13,220 nt of DNA from Treponema sp. (GCA_031264395.1 JAISEB010000283.1:1-13220), one strand, 5' to 3'; counted from the stretch's first letter, positions 7,356 to 13,220 are shown. Made by a program: numbers and translations. The notes: generated by a model from the sequence alone, not told the origin.

Positions 7356-8132
7356 ATGAAAACATACTTCGCCGCGTTTTTGATTTTTCTTTGCCCTTTG
7401 CTCGAGGCGCAGAAACGGTCTTTTGATGAAATTTTGCCCGCCGCCTCCGGGGATCAGCGGAATCTGGTTTACTCGGGCGCGGGGCTCCTCACCGCTTCTG
7501 AACGGGCCGAAGGCTTCAGCCTCTTGCCTCTTTTGGGCATTGACGGAGACATTACAAGCGCCGTTATAAGCCGGAACCCCTTGATGATTGTGGAAACACT
7601 GATGGTTATTCCCGATCCGCGCAGCGCCGCAAGGCTCCTTGACGTCTATAACGCCCTCGGGAAGATACGGAACCTGAAGGGAAGGCTGTACCATTCGGAA
7701 ACGCGCAAGGCCGATATTCCCCTTTTTGAGGATGCCAGCCGCATCGACTTCCGGAAAAACACGGCCTTTCCCGATCCGCCGCCCGCGTCCGTAATTCCCC
7801 TGTCGGAGACAGTGTACGTCCGCCTCAAGGACGCCAACTTCGGCAACTGCTACTACCGGGGCGAACTTTCCCTGTCGGGAAAAGGCCTCGCGTACCGGCT
7901 TACCAACTACAAGAACATCAACTATATTCTGTTTCCGGTGATCAAGGAAGAAAAATTCACCGCCCAGCTTTATCTGGAACCCATTAACGAAGGCGTCCTT
8001 GTATACGGAATCGCGGGAGTTGATGTTTCCGGTTTTATCGCCTCAAAGGTGGATGCCGCTTCGACCATAGGAAAACGGCTGGCCGTAATCATCTCGTGGG
8101 TACGGGACGGTCTCGCGCCGGTTACTCAATAG
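7356..8132 (+). CDS. Secreted protein of unknown function, last gene of the glycan operon
   Basis: A 258-residue protein beginning with a classical signal peptide (Lys2, hydrophobic core 4-16, possible cleavage after Ala18 in LLEAQ). There is no lipobox: Cys13 lies inside the hydrophobic core with no suitable residues before it. The mature part has no catalytic motif I recognise. It has a mixed alpha/beta look, with a beta-rich C-terminal half (about 145-235, aromatic and alternating hydrophobic residues). It resembles conserved secreted orphans of treponemes (possibly the family Pfam calls DUF6675, a recollection and not a search). The ATG immediately follows the wbaP stop, and AAGGGA at 7341-7346 is a good ribosome site nine bases upstream, so co-expression with wbaP is likely. 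A periplasmic or outer-membrane role is inferred from the signal peptide only. Confidence 0.85.
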   Translation: MKTYFAAFLIFLCPLLEAQKRSFDEILPAASGDQRNLVYSGAGLLTASERAEGFSLLPLLGIDGDITSAVISRNPLMIVETLMVIPDPRSAARLLDVYNALGKIRNLKGRLYHSETRKADIPLFEDASRIDFRKNTAFPDPPPASVIPLSETVYVRLKDANFGNCYYRGELSLSGKGLAYRLTNYKNINYILFPVIKEEKFTAQLYLEPINEGVLVYGIAGVDVSGFIASKVDAASTIGKRLAVIISWVRDGLAPVTQ

Positions 8133-8159
8133 CGGCAAAGGCCGTGCAGGCCGTGCCGC
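8132..8159 (+). terminator. Hairpin after the glycan operon, possible weak terminator
   Basis: GCGGCA (8132-8137) pairs with TGCCGC (8154-8159). Inside, GGCC (8140-8143) pairs with GGCC (8149-8152) around a five-base loop. The hairpin starts at the last base of the stop codon. No T-tract follows, so it is not a typical intrinsic terminator; it may act with Rho or protect the 3' end of the mRNA. Confidence 0.35.
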
Positions 8160-8165
8160 GTAATA

Positions 8166-8195
8166 TTGACAAAAAGGAACGGAATCCGCTAACAT
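8166..8195 (+). promoter_or_regulatory. Promoter of the tRNA-Gly gene
   Basis: A consensus -35 TTGACA (8166-8171) and a -10 TAACAT (8190-8195) are 18 bases apart. The expected start near 8202 lies about five bases before the tRNA, which fits a tRNA with a short leader. A second -10-like hexamer, TGTAAT (8195-8200), is closer to consensus but is 23 bases from the -35, too far for normal use. Confidence 0.65.
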
Positions 8196-8206
8196 GTAAT
8201 CCGCAC

Positions 8207-8278
8207 GCGGCTGTCGTATAACGGCTATTACCCCAGCCTTCCAAGCTGGAGACGACGGTTCGACTCCGTTCAGCCGCT
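8207..8278 (+). tRNA. tRNA-Gly, anticodon UCC
   Basis: The cloverleaf folds by eye. Acceptor stem GCGGCTG (8207-8213) pairs perfectly with CAGCCGC (8271-8277); T8278 is the discriminator. The D arm spans 8216-8231 with GTA pairing to TAC. The anticodon stem CCAGC (8233-8237)/GCTGG (8245-8249) encloses a seven-base loop with anticodon TCC at 8240-8242. The variable region is short (8250-8253). The T stem GACGG/CCGTT carries loop TTCGACT (8259-8265). CCA is not encoded and must be added by tRNA nucleotidyltransferase. It reads glycine codons GGA and GGG. Confidence 0.96.
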
Positions 8279-8311
8279 TTGTCATTCAAGACCCCCGGTT
8301 AACGCCCAAGT

Positions 8312-8337
8312 CCCCCGCCTCGCGGGGGCTCATTTTT
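8312..8337 (+). terminator. Intrinsic terminator after tRNA-Gly, overlapping the 3' end of mutY
   Basis: CCCCCGC (8312-8318), a three-base loop, and GCGGGGG (8322-8328) form a perfect seven-pair GC stem. CTCA follows, then a run of five T (8333-8337) on the + strand. The T run is the complement of the last lysine and glutamate codons of mutY, whose stop is at 8330-8332, so the two convergent units share these bases. No T-tract is present for transcription from the - strand side. Confidence 0.8.
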
Positions 8338-9142
8338 CTTCCCGTATCCGGTATATTCCTCCCTCCTCCCCCACCATCTGTTCCTTTTTCAAAACTTCAA
8401 GCACTTCGTACAGATCCTCCGCCGCTATTCCCGTCCGGCTGCCCAGGTTTTCCCGGCCGGCGGGTCCGGAGGAAACAAGCGAACGGATAACCGCGCCGCG
8501 AAGCTGGCGGAAGGAGCCTTCGAATTTTGCCTGCCTTCCGTAGTGGGCGCTCCGCCTTCCGGGGTTCACGGTTATCCGTTTAAGCGCGGCGCCGTAATCC
8601 ATGAGGGCCCAATACCACTGGCGGGGATTCTTCCTGTTCAGAGTCGCGTCGACAAGGGGGAGAATTTCGCCGTCCCGCACGCCGGTTTTGTTTTCGAAGA
8701 AAAAGTGAAGAAAGACCGAACGTATGTTTGTCTCAATGAACACCGCCGGGTAGTTGTAGGCGAAACAGGCGACGGCTCCGGCCGTATAGGGCCCTATTCC
8801 CGGAAACGAAAGCAGTTCTTCCGGGACGCCGGGAATCACGCCCCGGTGCTTTTCCGTAATATACCGGGCGCATTCCTTGAGGCTGCGGCAGCGCCTGTTG
8901 TAGCCAAGGCCGCTCCACTCCCTGAGGGCGTCTTCCAGTGACGCCCGGTTAAGGGCCTTCGGGCTGGGCCATTTTTTCATCCAGCGTTCCCAGTAGGGGA
9001 TCACCCGCTCGGTCTGGGTCTGCTGCAGCATGAATTCGGAAACCAGCACTCCCCAGGGGGCGGTATTGTCCCTCCAGGGAAACGTCCTTCCCGCCTCCCG
9101 GTAATTGGCGTATATGACGTTCCTGAATTCCGCGGTTTTCAA
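8330..9142 (-). CDS. mutY: MutY-like adenine DNA glycosylase, clusterless and without NUDIX-like domain
   Basis: A 270-residue HhH-GPD glycosylase. MutY removes adenine mispaired with 8-oxoguanine in DNA. PWRDNTAPW (22-30) and SEFMLQQTQ (35-43) match the MutY N-terminus, including catalytic Glu36. The helix-hairpin-helix FPGIGPYTAG is at 113-122. Two features differ from E. coli MutY. The catalytic Asp of the DGNVKRV motif is Glu137 here (IETNIRSV). The four Cys that bind the 4Fe-4S cluster are all missing from the stretch after ALMDYGA (179-185), which reads NPGRRSAHYGRQ instead. The C-terminus (about 211-270) looks like a short winged helix, not the 8-oxoG-sensing domain, so the protein is about 80 residues shorter. 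It starts with TTG overlapping the cmk stop (TTGA) and has no clear ribosome site, suggesting coupled translation. A related HhH-GPD activity is possible. Confidence 0.87.
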   Translation of the reverse strand: MKTAEFRNVIYANYREAGRTFPWRDNTAPWGVLVSEFMLQQTQTERVIPYWERWMKKWPSPKALNRASLEDALREWSGLGYNRRCRSLKECARYITEKHRGVIPGVPEELLSFPGIGPYTAGAVACFAYNYPAVFIETNIRSVFLHFFFENKTGVRDGEILPLVDATLNRKNPRQWYWALMDYGAALKRITVNPGRRSAHYGRQAKFEGSFRQLRGAVIRSLVSSGPAGRENLGSRTGIAAEDLYEVLEVLKKEQMVGEEGGIYRIREEK

Positions 9143-9672
9143 CAGATTTTTTGAAGGATCATGGCGACAATCTCGTCCGGGCCCGCCCTGTCGGTATCGA
9201 TGACAAGATCGGCAAAACCATAATCGTCGTTGTCAATGCCGTAAATTCTAAGGTAGCGTTCATGATCCTGGCGATCCCGTTCCAGGGTAAAGGCCGCGAC
9301 TTCTTCCTCGCTTCCCCCTTCCCGCTTCATGATGCGCCGCACCCTGGTTTCGTTCGCGGCCTTGAGGTACACCTTAAGGCCGGCTTCGGGAAGCACCCAG
9401 ATGGCAAGCCGGGAGCCGAGCACGCAGCCTGAAGCCTCCCTGGCCAGGGCAAGCTGGCGGCTGTCGACTTCCCTGTCCCAGGAATCGTCGGCCGCCGCCC
9501 GTTCAAGCACATCCTTGAGGCTGAGGCCGCGTTCTTCGGCAAGGGAACGGAAGGTGAAGTTGATAAAGGCAAGATCGAGCCTTTCCGCCGTCATTCTGCT
9601 TATGGTAGTATTGCCGCAGCCGCTTTTTCCCGAAACGGCTATCTTTATTTTGTGCCCCGGCGCGTTTTCCAT
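9139..9672 (-). CDS. cmk: Cytidylate kinase-like P-loop kinase (short archaeal-type)
   Basis: A 177-residue P-loop kinase resembling the short archaeal-type CMP kinases that make CDP/dCDP from CMP/dCMP with ATP in the cytosol. IAVSGKSGCGNTT (11-23) is the P-loop strand and turn. The usual Walker A lysine is Asn21. The C-terminal part (from about 107: RIMKREG, then ERYLRIYGIDNDDYGFADLVIDT) follows the archaeal CMP kinase pattern closely. An upstream in-frame ATG at 9687 would add five residues but has no ribosome site; the ATG at 9672 has GGAG seven bases ahead, so I chose it. The gene starts four bases after the yicC stop and its end overlaps mutY. In many bacteria the gene after yicC is guanylate kinase (gmk); the motifs here favour CMP kinase. 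Substrate is inferred from family resemblance. Confidence 0.78.
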   Translation of the reverse strand: MENAPGHKIKIAVSGKSGCGNTTISRMTAERLDLAFINFTFRSLAEERGLSLKDVLERAAADDSWDREVDSRQLALAREASGCVLGSRLAIWVLPEAGLKVYLKAANETRVRRIMKREGGSEEEVAAFTLERDRQDHERYLRIYGIDNDDYGFADLVIDTDRAGPDEIVAMILQKIC

Positions 9673-9676
9673 CCCC

Positions 9677-10543
9677 CTACTCCACATTTCTCAGCTGTTC
9701 CCGTATGTTTTCAAGGGCATTCTTCATCCGTACCACGGCCCGGCTTACCTCAAGCTGGGGGGTCTTTGAGCCTATGGTGTTGATTTCCCTGTTGATTTCC
9801 TGGCAGAGGAAATCGAGCTTTTTTCCCGGACGCCCATCCCGCGCTGTTTCGGCCCTGAATTCCCCAAAATGGGCGGAAAGCCGGGAAATTTCCTCGGAGA
9901 TGGTGTACTTTACAAGAAGCACCGCCGTTTCGGCAAGGACGCGGTTTTCATCGGCCGCGCCGCCGAGCAGTTCGGCAAAGCGGCTGCGCAGGTTTTCCTT
10001 GATAGACTCTTCAAGGGAAGGGGCAAGGGAAGAGACGGAAAGAAGATCCTTTTCCATTTCGGAAAGATACGCCAGAATGTCCTCTTCGGTGTGCTTCCCC
10101 TCCCTTTCGCGTTCCGACTCAAATTCGGCTATTGCTTCCCGCAATACCGGCTCAATGAGTTTCCTGTACCGTTCATCGTCCCTTTTCCTGTCGCTTTCAA
10201 GGACCCCTTCCATTTCAAGAATATGGGAAAGGCCGGCCTTCTCGCCTGTGCCGATGGCGGCGGCAAGGCTGTCTATGGCCTTTTGATACGCCCTGGCGGC
10301 TTCGGTATTTACCGAGACGCCCACCTTTCCGCCGTATTCCCTGAGCCGGACGGAGACTTCCACTTTTCCCCTGCCTGTGCAATCCGAAAGAAGGCCGCGC
10401 ACCCAGGATTCAATGCCGTAAAGAAAAGGGGGAAGGCCGGCGTTAATTTCAAGGAAACGGCTGTTATAGCCCCTGATTTCAACCGAAAGGGAATACTCCG
10501 GGGCCTCGATTTCCCGGTAGGCGTAGCCCGTCATGCTTTTCAC
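9677..10543 (-). CDS. yicC: YicC family endoribonuclease / RNA-degradation factor
   Basis: The 288 residues match the usual family length (E. coli YicC is 287). The N-terminal YicC domain opens with MKSMTGYAYREIE (1-13) and includes IRGYNSRFLEIN (23-34). The C-terminal domain ends with the family hallmark EINREINTIGSK (248-259) and IREQLRNVE (280-288). The central part (about 115-210) is rich in Glu, Lys and Arg and probably helical. E. coli YicC is reported as an endoribonuclease/adaptor in small-RNA turnover; a similar cytosolic role is assumed here. Translation starts at GTG, overlapping the murC stop (GTGA), so it is likely coupled to murC. Methionine 4 (ATG at 10534) is an alternative start, but the longer form agrees with homologues that begin a few residues before MTGYA. 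Confidence 0.93.
   Translation of the reverse strand: MKSMTGYAYREIEAPEYSLSVEIRGYNSRFLEINAGLPPFLYGIESWVRGLLSDCTGRGKVEVSVRLREYGGKVGVSVNTEAARAYQKAIDSLAAAIGTGEKAGLSHILEMEGVLESDRKRDDERYRKLIEPVLREAIAEFESEREREGKHTEEDILAYLSEMEKDLLSVSSLAPSLEESIKENLRSRFAELLGGAADENRVLAETAVLLVKYTISEEISRLSAHFGEFRAETARDGRPGKKLDFLCQEINREINTIGSKTPQLEVSRAVVRMKNALENIREQLRNVE
9680..9683 (-). promoter_or_regulatory. Ribosome binding site that decides the cmk start
   Basis: GGAG on the - strand (9683 down to 9680) lies seven bases before the ATG at 9672, within the last codon region of yicC. The alternative ATG at 9687 precedes this site, which argues for the shorter cmk product. Confidence 0.6.
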
Positions 10544-11979
10544 TTTTTTTCCCTGAAATAACCGTACAGTTCTTCCGCGAGAACCCAGTTGTTTCCGGCG
10601 CCCATGGTAATAAAAAGATCCCCTTCCTTAAGCATAGCCTTGAGGGCAGAGGCCGCGTCAAGAGGCTCCTCTGTGTAACTTACACCGTCCCTTAAGGCCG
10701 CGGTCTTTTCGTAAAGCATGCGCCCGTCTACGCCGCCCGAATACTGTTCGCGGGCCGAAGCGTAAATCTTGTGAAGAAAGACCGCGTCGGCATTCTTGAA
10801 CGAGGCGGCAAAATCGTCAAGCAGCGCCGCCGTGCGGCTGTAGGTATGGGACATGAAACTTACAACGATCCTCCGGTCCGGGTAGAATTCACGCAGCCCT
10901 TCAAGCGTCGCCGCTATGGCCGTGGGGTGGTGTCCGTAGTCGTCCATAAAAAGAATGCCCCCCGCCTCCCCTATTATTTCTTCCCTCCGTTTTGATCCCC
11001 TGAATTCCTCAAGCGCCTTCCGCGCCCCCTCCCGCCCCGGGCCGCTCCAGCCGCCGTATTCTGCCTTTACAAGCGACGACGCCAGGGCAAGGGCGCCCGC
11101 GGCGTCCGCCGCCATGTGCCGGCCCGGAATACGGAGCGTTATGGTTCCGGGAAAACCTTCGATGGTCATTTCGGCCCTTTCGTTTTTTACCGCGTAGTTT
11201 GTTATGCGGAATTCCCCGGCGGCGTTAAATCCGTAGGGTGTAAGGGTAAGCGGCCGCCATTCCTTTTCCAGAACGGAAACAATTTCCGCGGCGCCCGGAT
11301 CGTCGGCGCAGTAAATGAGTTCGCCTCCGGACGGAAGCAGGCGGCAGTATTCAAGAAAGGCGCCGCGTATCGATTCATAGCCGGGATAATAATCCTGGTG
11401 ATCGCTTTCCACACTGGTCAGGACTATGCGCCTGGGCCTGAACGAAAGAAAATGCCGCCTGTATTCGCAGGTTTCGGCGATAAAATATGTATTCCCGAGC
11501 GACAGGGTGGAACGCCCGCCGAAACTGCCGACGGCGCTTCCGGCAAGCACCTGCGCGGGAAGAGACGCCCCCCTGGCAAGGGCCCCGGCCATTGCCGTCG
11601 TGGTTGTTTTTCCGTGTACGCCCGCTATGCCGGAAGAATCGAAGAGTTCCGAATAAAGACCCAGCGCGTCGGTATATTTAAGGACGGGAAGCCCCCGCCG
11701 CAGCGCCTCGGCTATTTCAGGATTGGTTTCCGCGTCATAGGCCGCCGAGTGGATCACAAGGGCAAAATCGTCCTTTATATGATCCGCGTCAAAGGACTGG
11801 TAATAATGTATTCCCAGATCATCGAGAATACGATCCGTGTAGAATACCTCGGCGCGGTCGGACCCCAGAACCTTCCCGCCGCCCGCCGACATCAATTCGG
11901 CGAACGCGCACATTCCCGTTCCCTTGATGCCGATAAAGTAAATTGTCTGTCCATTCTCAAGGATTTTTTTTAATTCCAT
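10540..11979 (-). CDS. murC: UDP-N-acetylmuramate--L-alanine ligase
   Basis: The 479-residue Mur ligase (E. coli MurC is 491) adds L-alanine to UDP-MurNAc with ATP, the first amino acid of the peptidoglycan stem, in the cytosol. The UDP-binding N-terminal domain has YFIGIKGTGMCAFAEL (14-29). The ATP loop is GVHGKTTTT (120-128). The acidic centre reads ETCEYRRHFL (169-178) followed by VESDHQDYY (190-198). The C-terminal domain has FRGSKRREE (326-334) and DDYGHHPT (346-353). MurC commonly has EADESD at the acidic centre, so this is a variant branch; Glu172 keeps the expected catalytic glutamate position. Mpl, the related murein peptide ligase, is the main alternative, but GIKGTGM at the N-terminus favours MurC. 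It heads the - strand operon and has its own promoter almost touching the ATG. Confidence 0.87.
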   Translation of the reverse strand: MELKKILENGQTIYFIGIKGTGMCAFAELMSAGGGKVLGSDRAEVFYTDRILDDLGIHYYQSFDADHIKDDFALVIHSAAYDAETNPEIAEALRRGLPVLKYTDALGLYSELFDSSGIAGVHGKTTTTAMAGALARGASLPAQVLAGSAVGSFGGRSTLSLGNTYFIAETCEYRRHFLSFRPRRIVLTSVESDHQDYYPGYESIRGAFLEYCRLLPSGGELIYCADDPGAAEIVSVLEKEWRPLTLTPYGFNAAGEFRITNYAVKNERAEMTIEGFPGTITLRIPGRHMAADAAGALALASSLVKAEYGGWSGPGREGARKALEEFRGSKRREEIIGEAGGILFMDDYGHHPTAIAATLEGLREFYPDRRIVVSFMSHTYSRTAALLDDFAASFKNADAVFLHKIYASAREQYSGGVDGRMLYEKTAALRDGVSYTEEPLDAASALKAMLKEGDLFITMGAGNNWVLAEELYGYFREKK

Positions 11980-11987
11980 ACTCGTTG

Positions 11988-12016
11988 ATCATACTTTAAA
12001 GAAAAGAGTTGTTCAA
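11988..12016 (-). promoter_or_regulatory. Probable sigma70-type promoter of the murC operon, near-leaderless
   Basis: On the - strand TTGAAC (12016-12011) and TATGAT (11993-11988) are separated by exactly 17 bases, a near-consensus pair. The expected start is about 11981, leaving one or two untranslated bases before the ATG at 11979. No Shine-Dalgarno sequence lies in the eight bases between the -10 and the ATG. The -35 stands back to back with the folC -35, 20 bases away. Confidence 0.65.
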
Positions 12017-12036
12017 TAAGTTCAATTTTTCTCTCT

Positions 12037-12064
12037 TTGCAACAAAGGACCGTTGCTTTACAAT
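12037..12064 (+). promoter_or_regulatory. Probable sigma70-type promoter of folC, leaderless
   Basis: TTGCAA (12037-12042) and TACAAT (12059-12064) are 16 bases apart. Only TTCCCC separates the -10 from the ATG at 12071, so the expected transcription start coincides with the start codon. The pyrimidine-rich gap rules out a ribosome binding site there. Confidence 0.55.
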
Positions 12065-12070
12065 TTCCCC

Positions 12071-13220
12071 ATGAACAACATTTCGGCGGAAGATCTGTCC
12101 CGCGTTACCGGCTCCTCCCGCGTTTTCGACTGGATCTCGCGGTTCATCAATCTGGAAAAAGGTCCCGGAGGCCCGGGCGGGAAAACTTTCCGCCTTGACC
12201 GTATGGAGGCCCTCGCGGAGGCGGCGGGGCATCCTGAAAGATGCGCCCCTGTCATTCATGTGGCAGGCTCAAAGGGAAAGGGAACGGTCACCGGAATGAT
12301 CGCCGCCATTCTTGAGTCAGGCGGGCTGCGGACGGCCCGCTACATGTCCCCCGATCTCGGGGACAGGCGGGAGCGCATTACCATGGGAAATGTTTTTTTT
12401 GATGAAAAGACATACGCCCTGGCGGGAAGGGAACTCATCCGCGCGGAGGAAAAGGCCGTGCGCGGCGCGGCGGGCGCGGAGGGACTTTTTAACGCGGACG
12501 GCGAAGAGCCGACCTTCTTTGAGCTTATGACCCTGTATTTTTTTCTCTGCGCGCGGGAAGCCCGCTCCGGCGCGATGGCGCTGGAGACCGGCTTGGGCGG
12601 AAGGCTTGACGCCACCAACATTGTCGATCCCCTGGTTTCCGTCATTACCCTGATAGAGAAAGAACACACCGAATACCTTGGAAATACCATAGAGGAAATA
12701 GCCGGGGAGAAGGCGGGAATCATAAAAAGGGGAAAGCCCCTGATCCTCGCCGAACAGCCTCCCGAAGCCCTCGAGGTTTTCAGGAAAAAGGCCGAACTCT
12801 CCGGCTCCCCGCTCCTGTACCTTCCCGAACGCGCCATTGTCAAAGACCTCCGCGTAAGCCGGGCGGGGACGCATTTTACCGTCGATTTTCCGGGAACGCC
12901 GCCCGGATCTTTCCCCGGACTGTTCGTGCCCATTCCCGGCGAAGTCCAGGCGTACAACGCCGCCCTCGCGCTGCTGGCGGTAAAGACGGCCTTCCCCGCC
13001 CTTGACACGGCGGCGGCCGCGAAGGCCCTCGCAGGCTTTACCCTTCCCGGCCGTTTTGAAAAGGTGAGCGAAAATCCCGTGGTGATAATAGACGGGGCCC
13101 ACACGGCGGGAAGCGCCGGACAGTGCGCCAAAACCTTCGCCGGCCTGTACGGGCGCGGCGTCCTCCTCTTCGGATGCGCCGAGGGAAAGGACGCCGCCGG
13201 AATGGCCGGAATCCTCGTTC
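12071..13220 (+). CDS. folC: Folylpolyglutamate synthase / dihydrofolate synthase (3' end outside window)
   Basis: The frame is open for 383 codons from the ATG to the right edge; FolC is usually about 420-450 residues, so the C-terminal end is missing. FolC adds glutamate to dihydropteroate and to reduced folates with ATP in the cytosol. Motifs in order: IHVAGSKGKGTV (62-73, ATP loop), RRERI (99-103), ETGLGGRLDATN (172-183), the EH..YLGNT..EIAGEKAGIIK region (198-219) with the family Lys-rich loop, LPGRFE (325-330), and IIDGAHT (339-345). Asp95 replaces the common His in the SPHL motif, and Thr345 replaces the common Asn in DGAHN. The early N-terminal helix (VFDWISRF, 18-25) supports the ATG at 12071 over later ones. 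A long frame on the opposite strand is a shadow. Promoter and start suggest a leaderless mRNA. Confidence 0.93.
   Translation, partial: MNNISAEDLSRVTGSSRVFDWISRFINLEKGPGGPGGKTFRLDRMEALAEAAGHPERCAPVIHVAGSKGKGTVTGMIAAILESGGLRTARYMSPDLGDRRERITMGNVFFDEKTYALAGRELIRAEEKAVRGAAGAEGLFNADGEEPTFFELMTLYFFLCAREARSGAMALETGLGGRLDATNIVDPLVSVITLIEKEHTEYLGNTIEEIAGEKAGIIKRGKPLILAEQPPEALEVFRKKAELSGSPLLYLPERAIVKDLRVSRAGTHFTVDFPGTPPGSFPGLFVPIPGEVQAYNAALALLAVKTAFPALDTAAAAKALAGFTLPGRFEKVSENPVVIIDGAHTAGSAGQCAKTFAGLYGRGVLLFGCAEGKDAAGMAGILV

Noticed and set aside
7392..7394. Cys13 of the secreted orphan as a lipoprotein cysteine
   Set aside because: The preceding residues (I-F-L) do not fit a lipobox, which needs small residues before the cysteine, and the hydrophobic core continues past it.
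8195..8200. TGTAAT as the -10 of the tRNA promoter
   Set aside because: It is close to consensus but lies 23 bases after the TTGACA, and a start there would fall inside the mature tRNA 5' end. TAACAT at 8190-8195 fits better.
9685..9687. ATG at 9687 as the cmk start
   Set aside because: It lacks a ribosome site and precedes the GGAG that is correctly spaced for the ATG at 9672. The five extra residues are not part of the fold.
9869..10561. A 230-codon + strand open frame opposite yicC
   Set aside because: It is antisense to yicC with its family hallmarks, is Phe/Gly/Lys-rich with no domain, and is best explained as a shadow of codon bias.
11116..11973. A 285-codon + strand open frame opposite murC
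   Set aside because: It is fully antisense to a gene with clear MurC motifs, has a low-complexity basic composition, and has no ribosome site or recognisable domain.
12317..13131. Two long - strand open frames (261 and 263 codons) opposite folC
   Set aside because: They overlap each other and lie fully antisense to folC, whose family motifs are intact. Their Arg/Pro/Ser- or Gly-rich composition is typical of shadows in GC-rich genes.

Overview
The window looks like chromosomal DNA of a GC-rich Gram-negative-type anaerobe, most likely a spirochaete of the Treponema group. This rests on recognising several proteins as treponeme-like: a MutY without iron-sulphur ligands, a short archaeal-type CMP kinase with a GKSGCGNTT P-loop, the MurC variant, and a secreted orphan protein. 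It is not based on a marker gene. No mobile element, CRISPR array or repeat family was seen. Coding density is very high, and neighbouring genes commonly overlap by 4 to 11 bases.

Left half (1-8132, + strand): a cell-surface glycopolymer operon. In order it encodes (1) a large polytopic protein, cut by the left edge, that joins a YidC/Oxa1-like membrane domain to seven further membrane helices and a periplasmic sulfatase/alkaline-phosphatase-fold transferase domain; (2) a family 2 glycosyltransferase; (3) a TagB/TagF-like CDP-glycerol glycerophosphotransferase with an unusual N-terminal membrane anchor; (4) a GT4 glycosyltransferase; (5) a WbaP-type undecaprenyl-phosphate sugar phosphotransferase with its own probable promoter; and (6) a secreted protein of unknown function. 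Read together, WbaP starts a lipid-linked glycan, the two glycosyltransferases extend it, the TagB/F-like protein adds glycerol-phosphate-type units in the cytoplasm, and the YidC-sulfatase fusion may decorate or handle the product on the periplasmic side. No flippase, polymerase, ligase or CDP-glycerol synthetase lies in the window, so the pathway is incomplete here.

Middle (8133-8340): a hairpin after the operon, a strong tRNA-type promoter, a tRNA-Gly with anticodon UCC, and an intrinsic terminator whose T-tract doubles as the last codons of the convergent mutY gene.

Right half, - strand (8330-11979): a tightly overlapping operon murC > yicC > cmk-like > mutY-like, covering peptidoglycan precursor synthesis, RNA turnover, nucleotide metabolism and DNA repair. 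A 91-base divergent promoter region (11980-12070) separates it from folC on the + strand, which runs off the right edge.

The most interesting points are the YidC-sulfatase fusion, which has lost the conserved groove arginine of YidC, within a possible phosphoglycan system, and three protein genes (wbaP, murC, folC) whose predicted promoters would start transcription at or within a couple of bases of the start codon, suggesting leaderless mRNAs.
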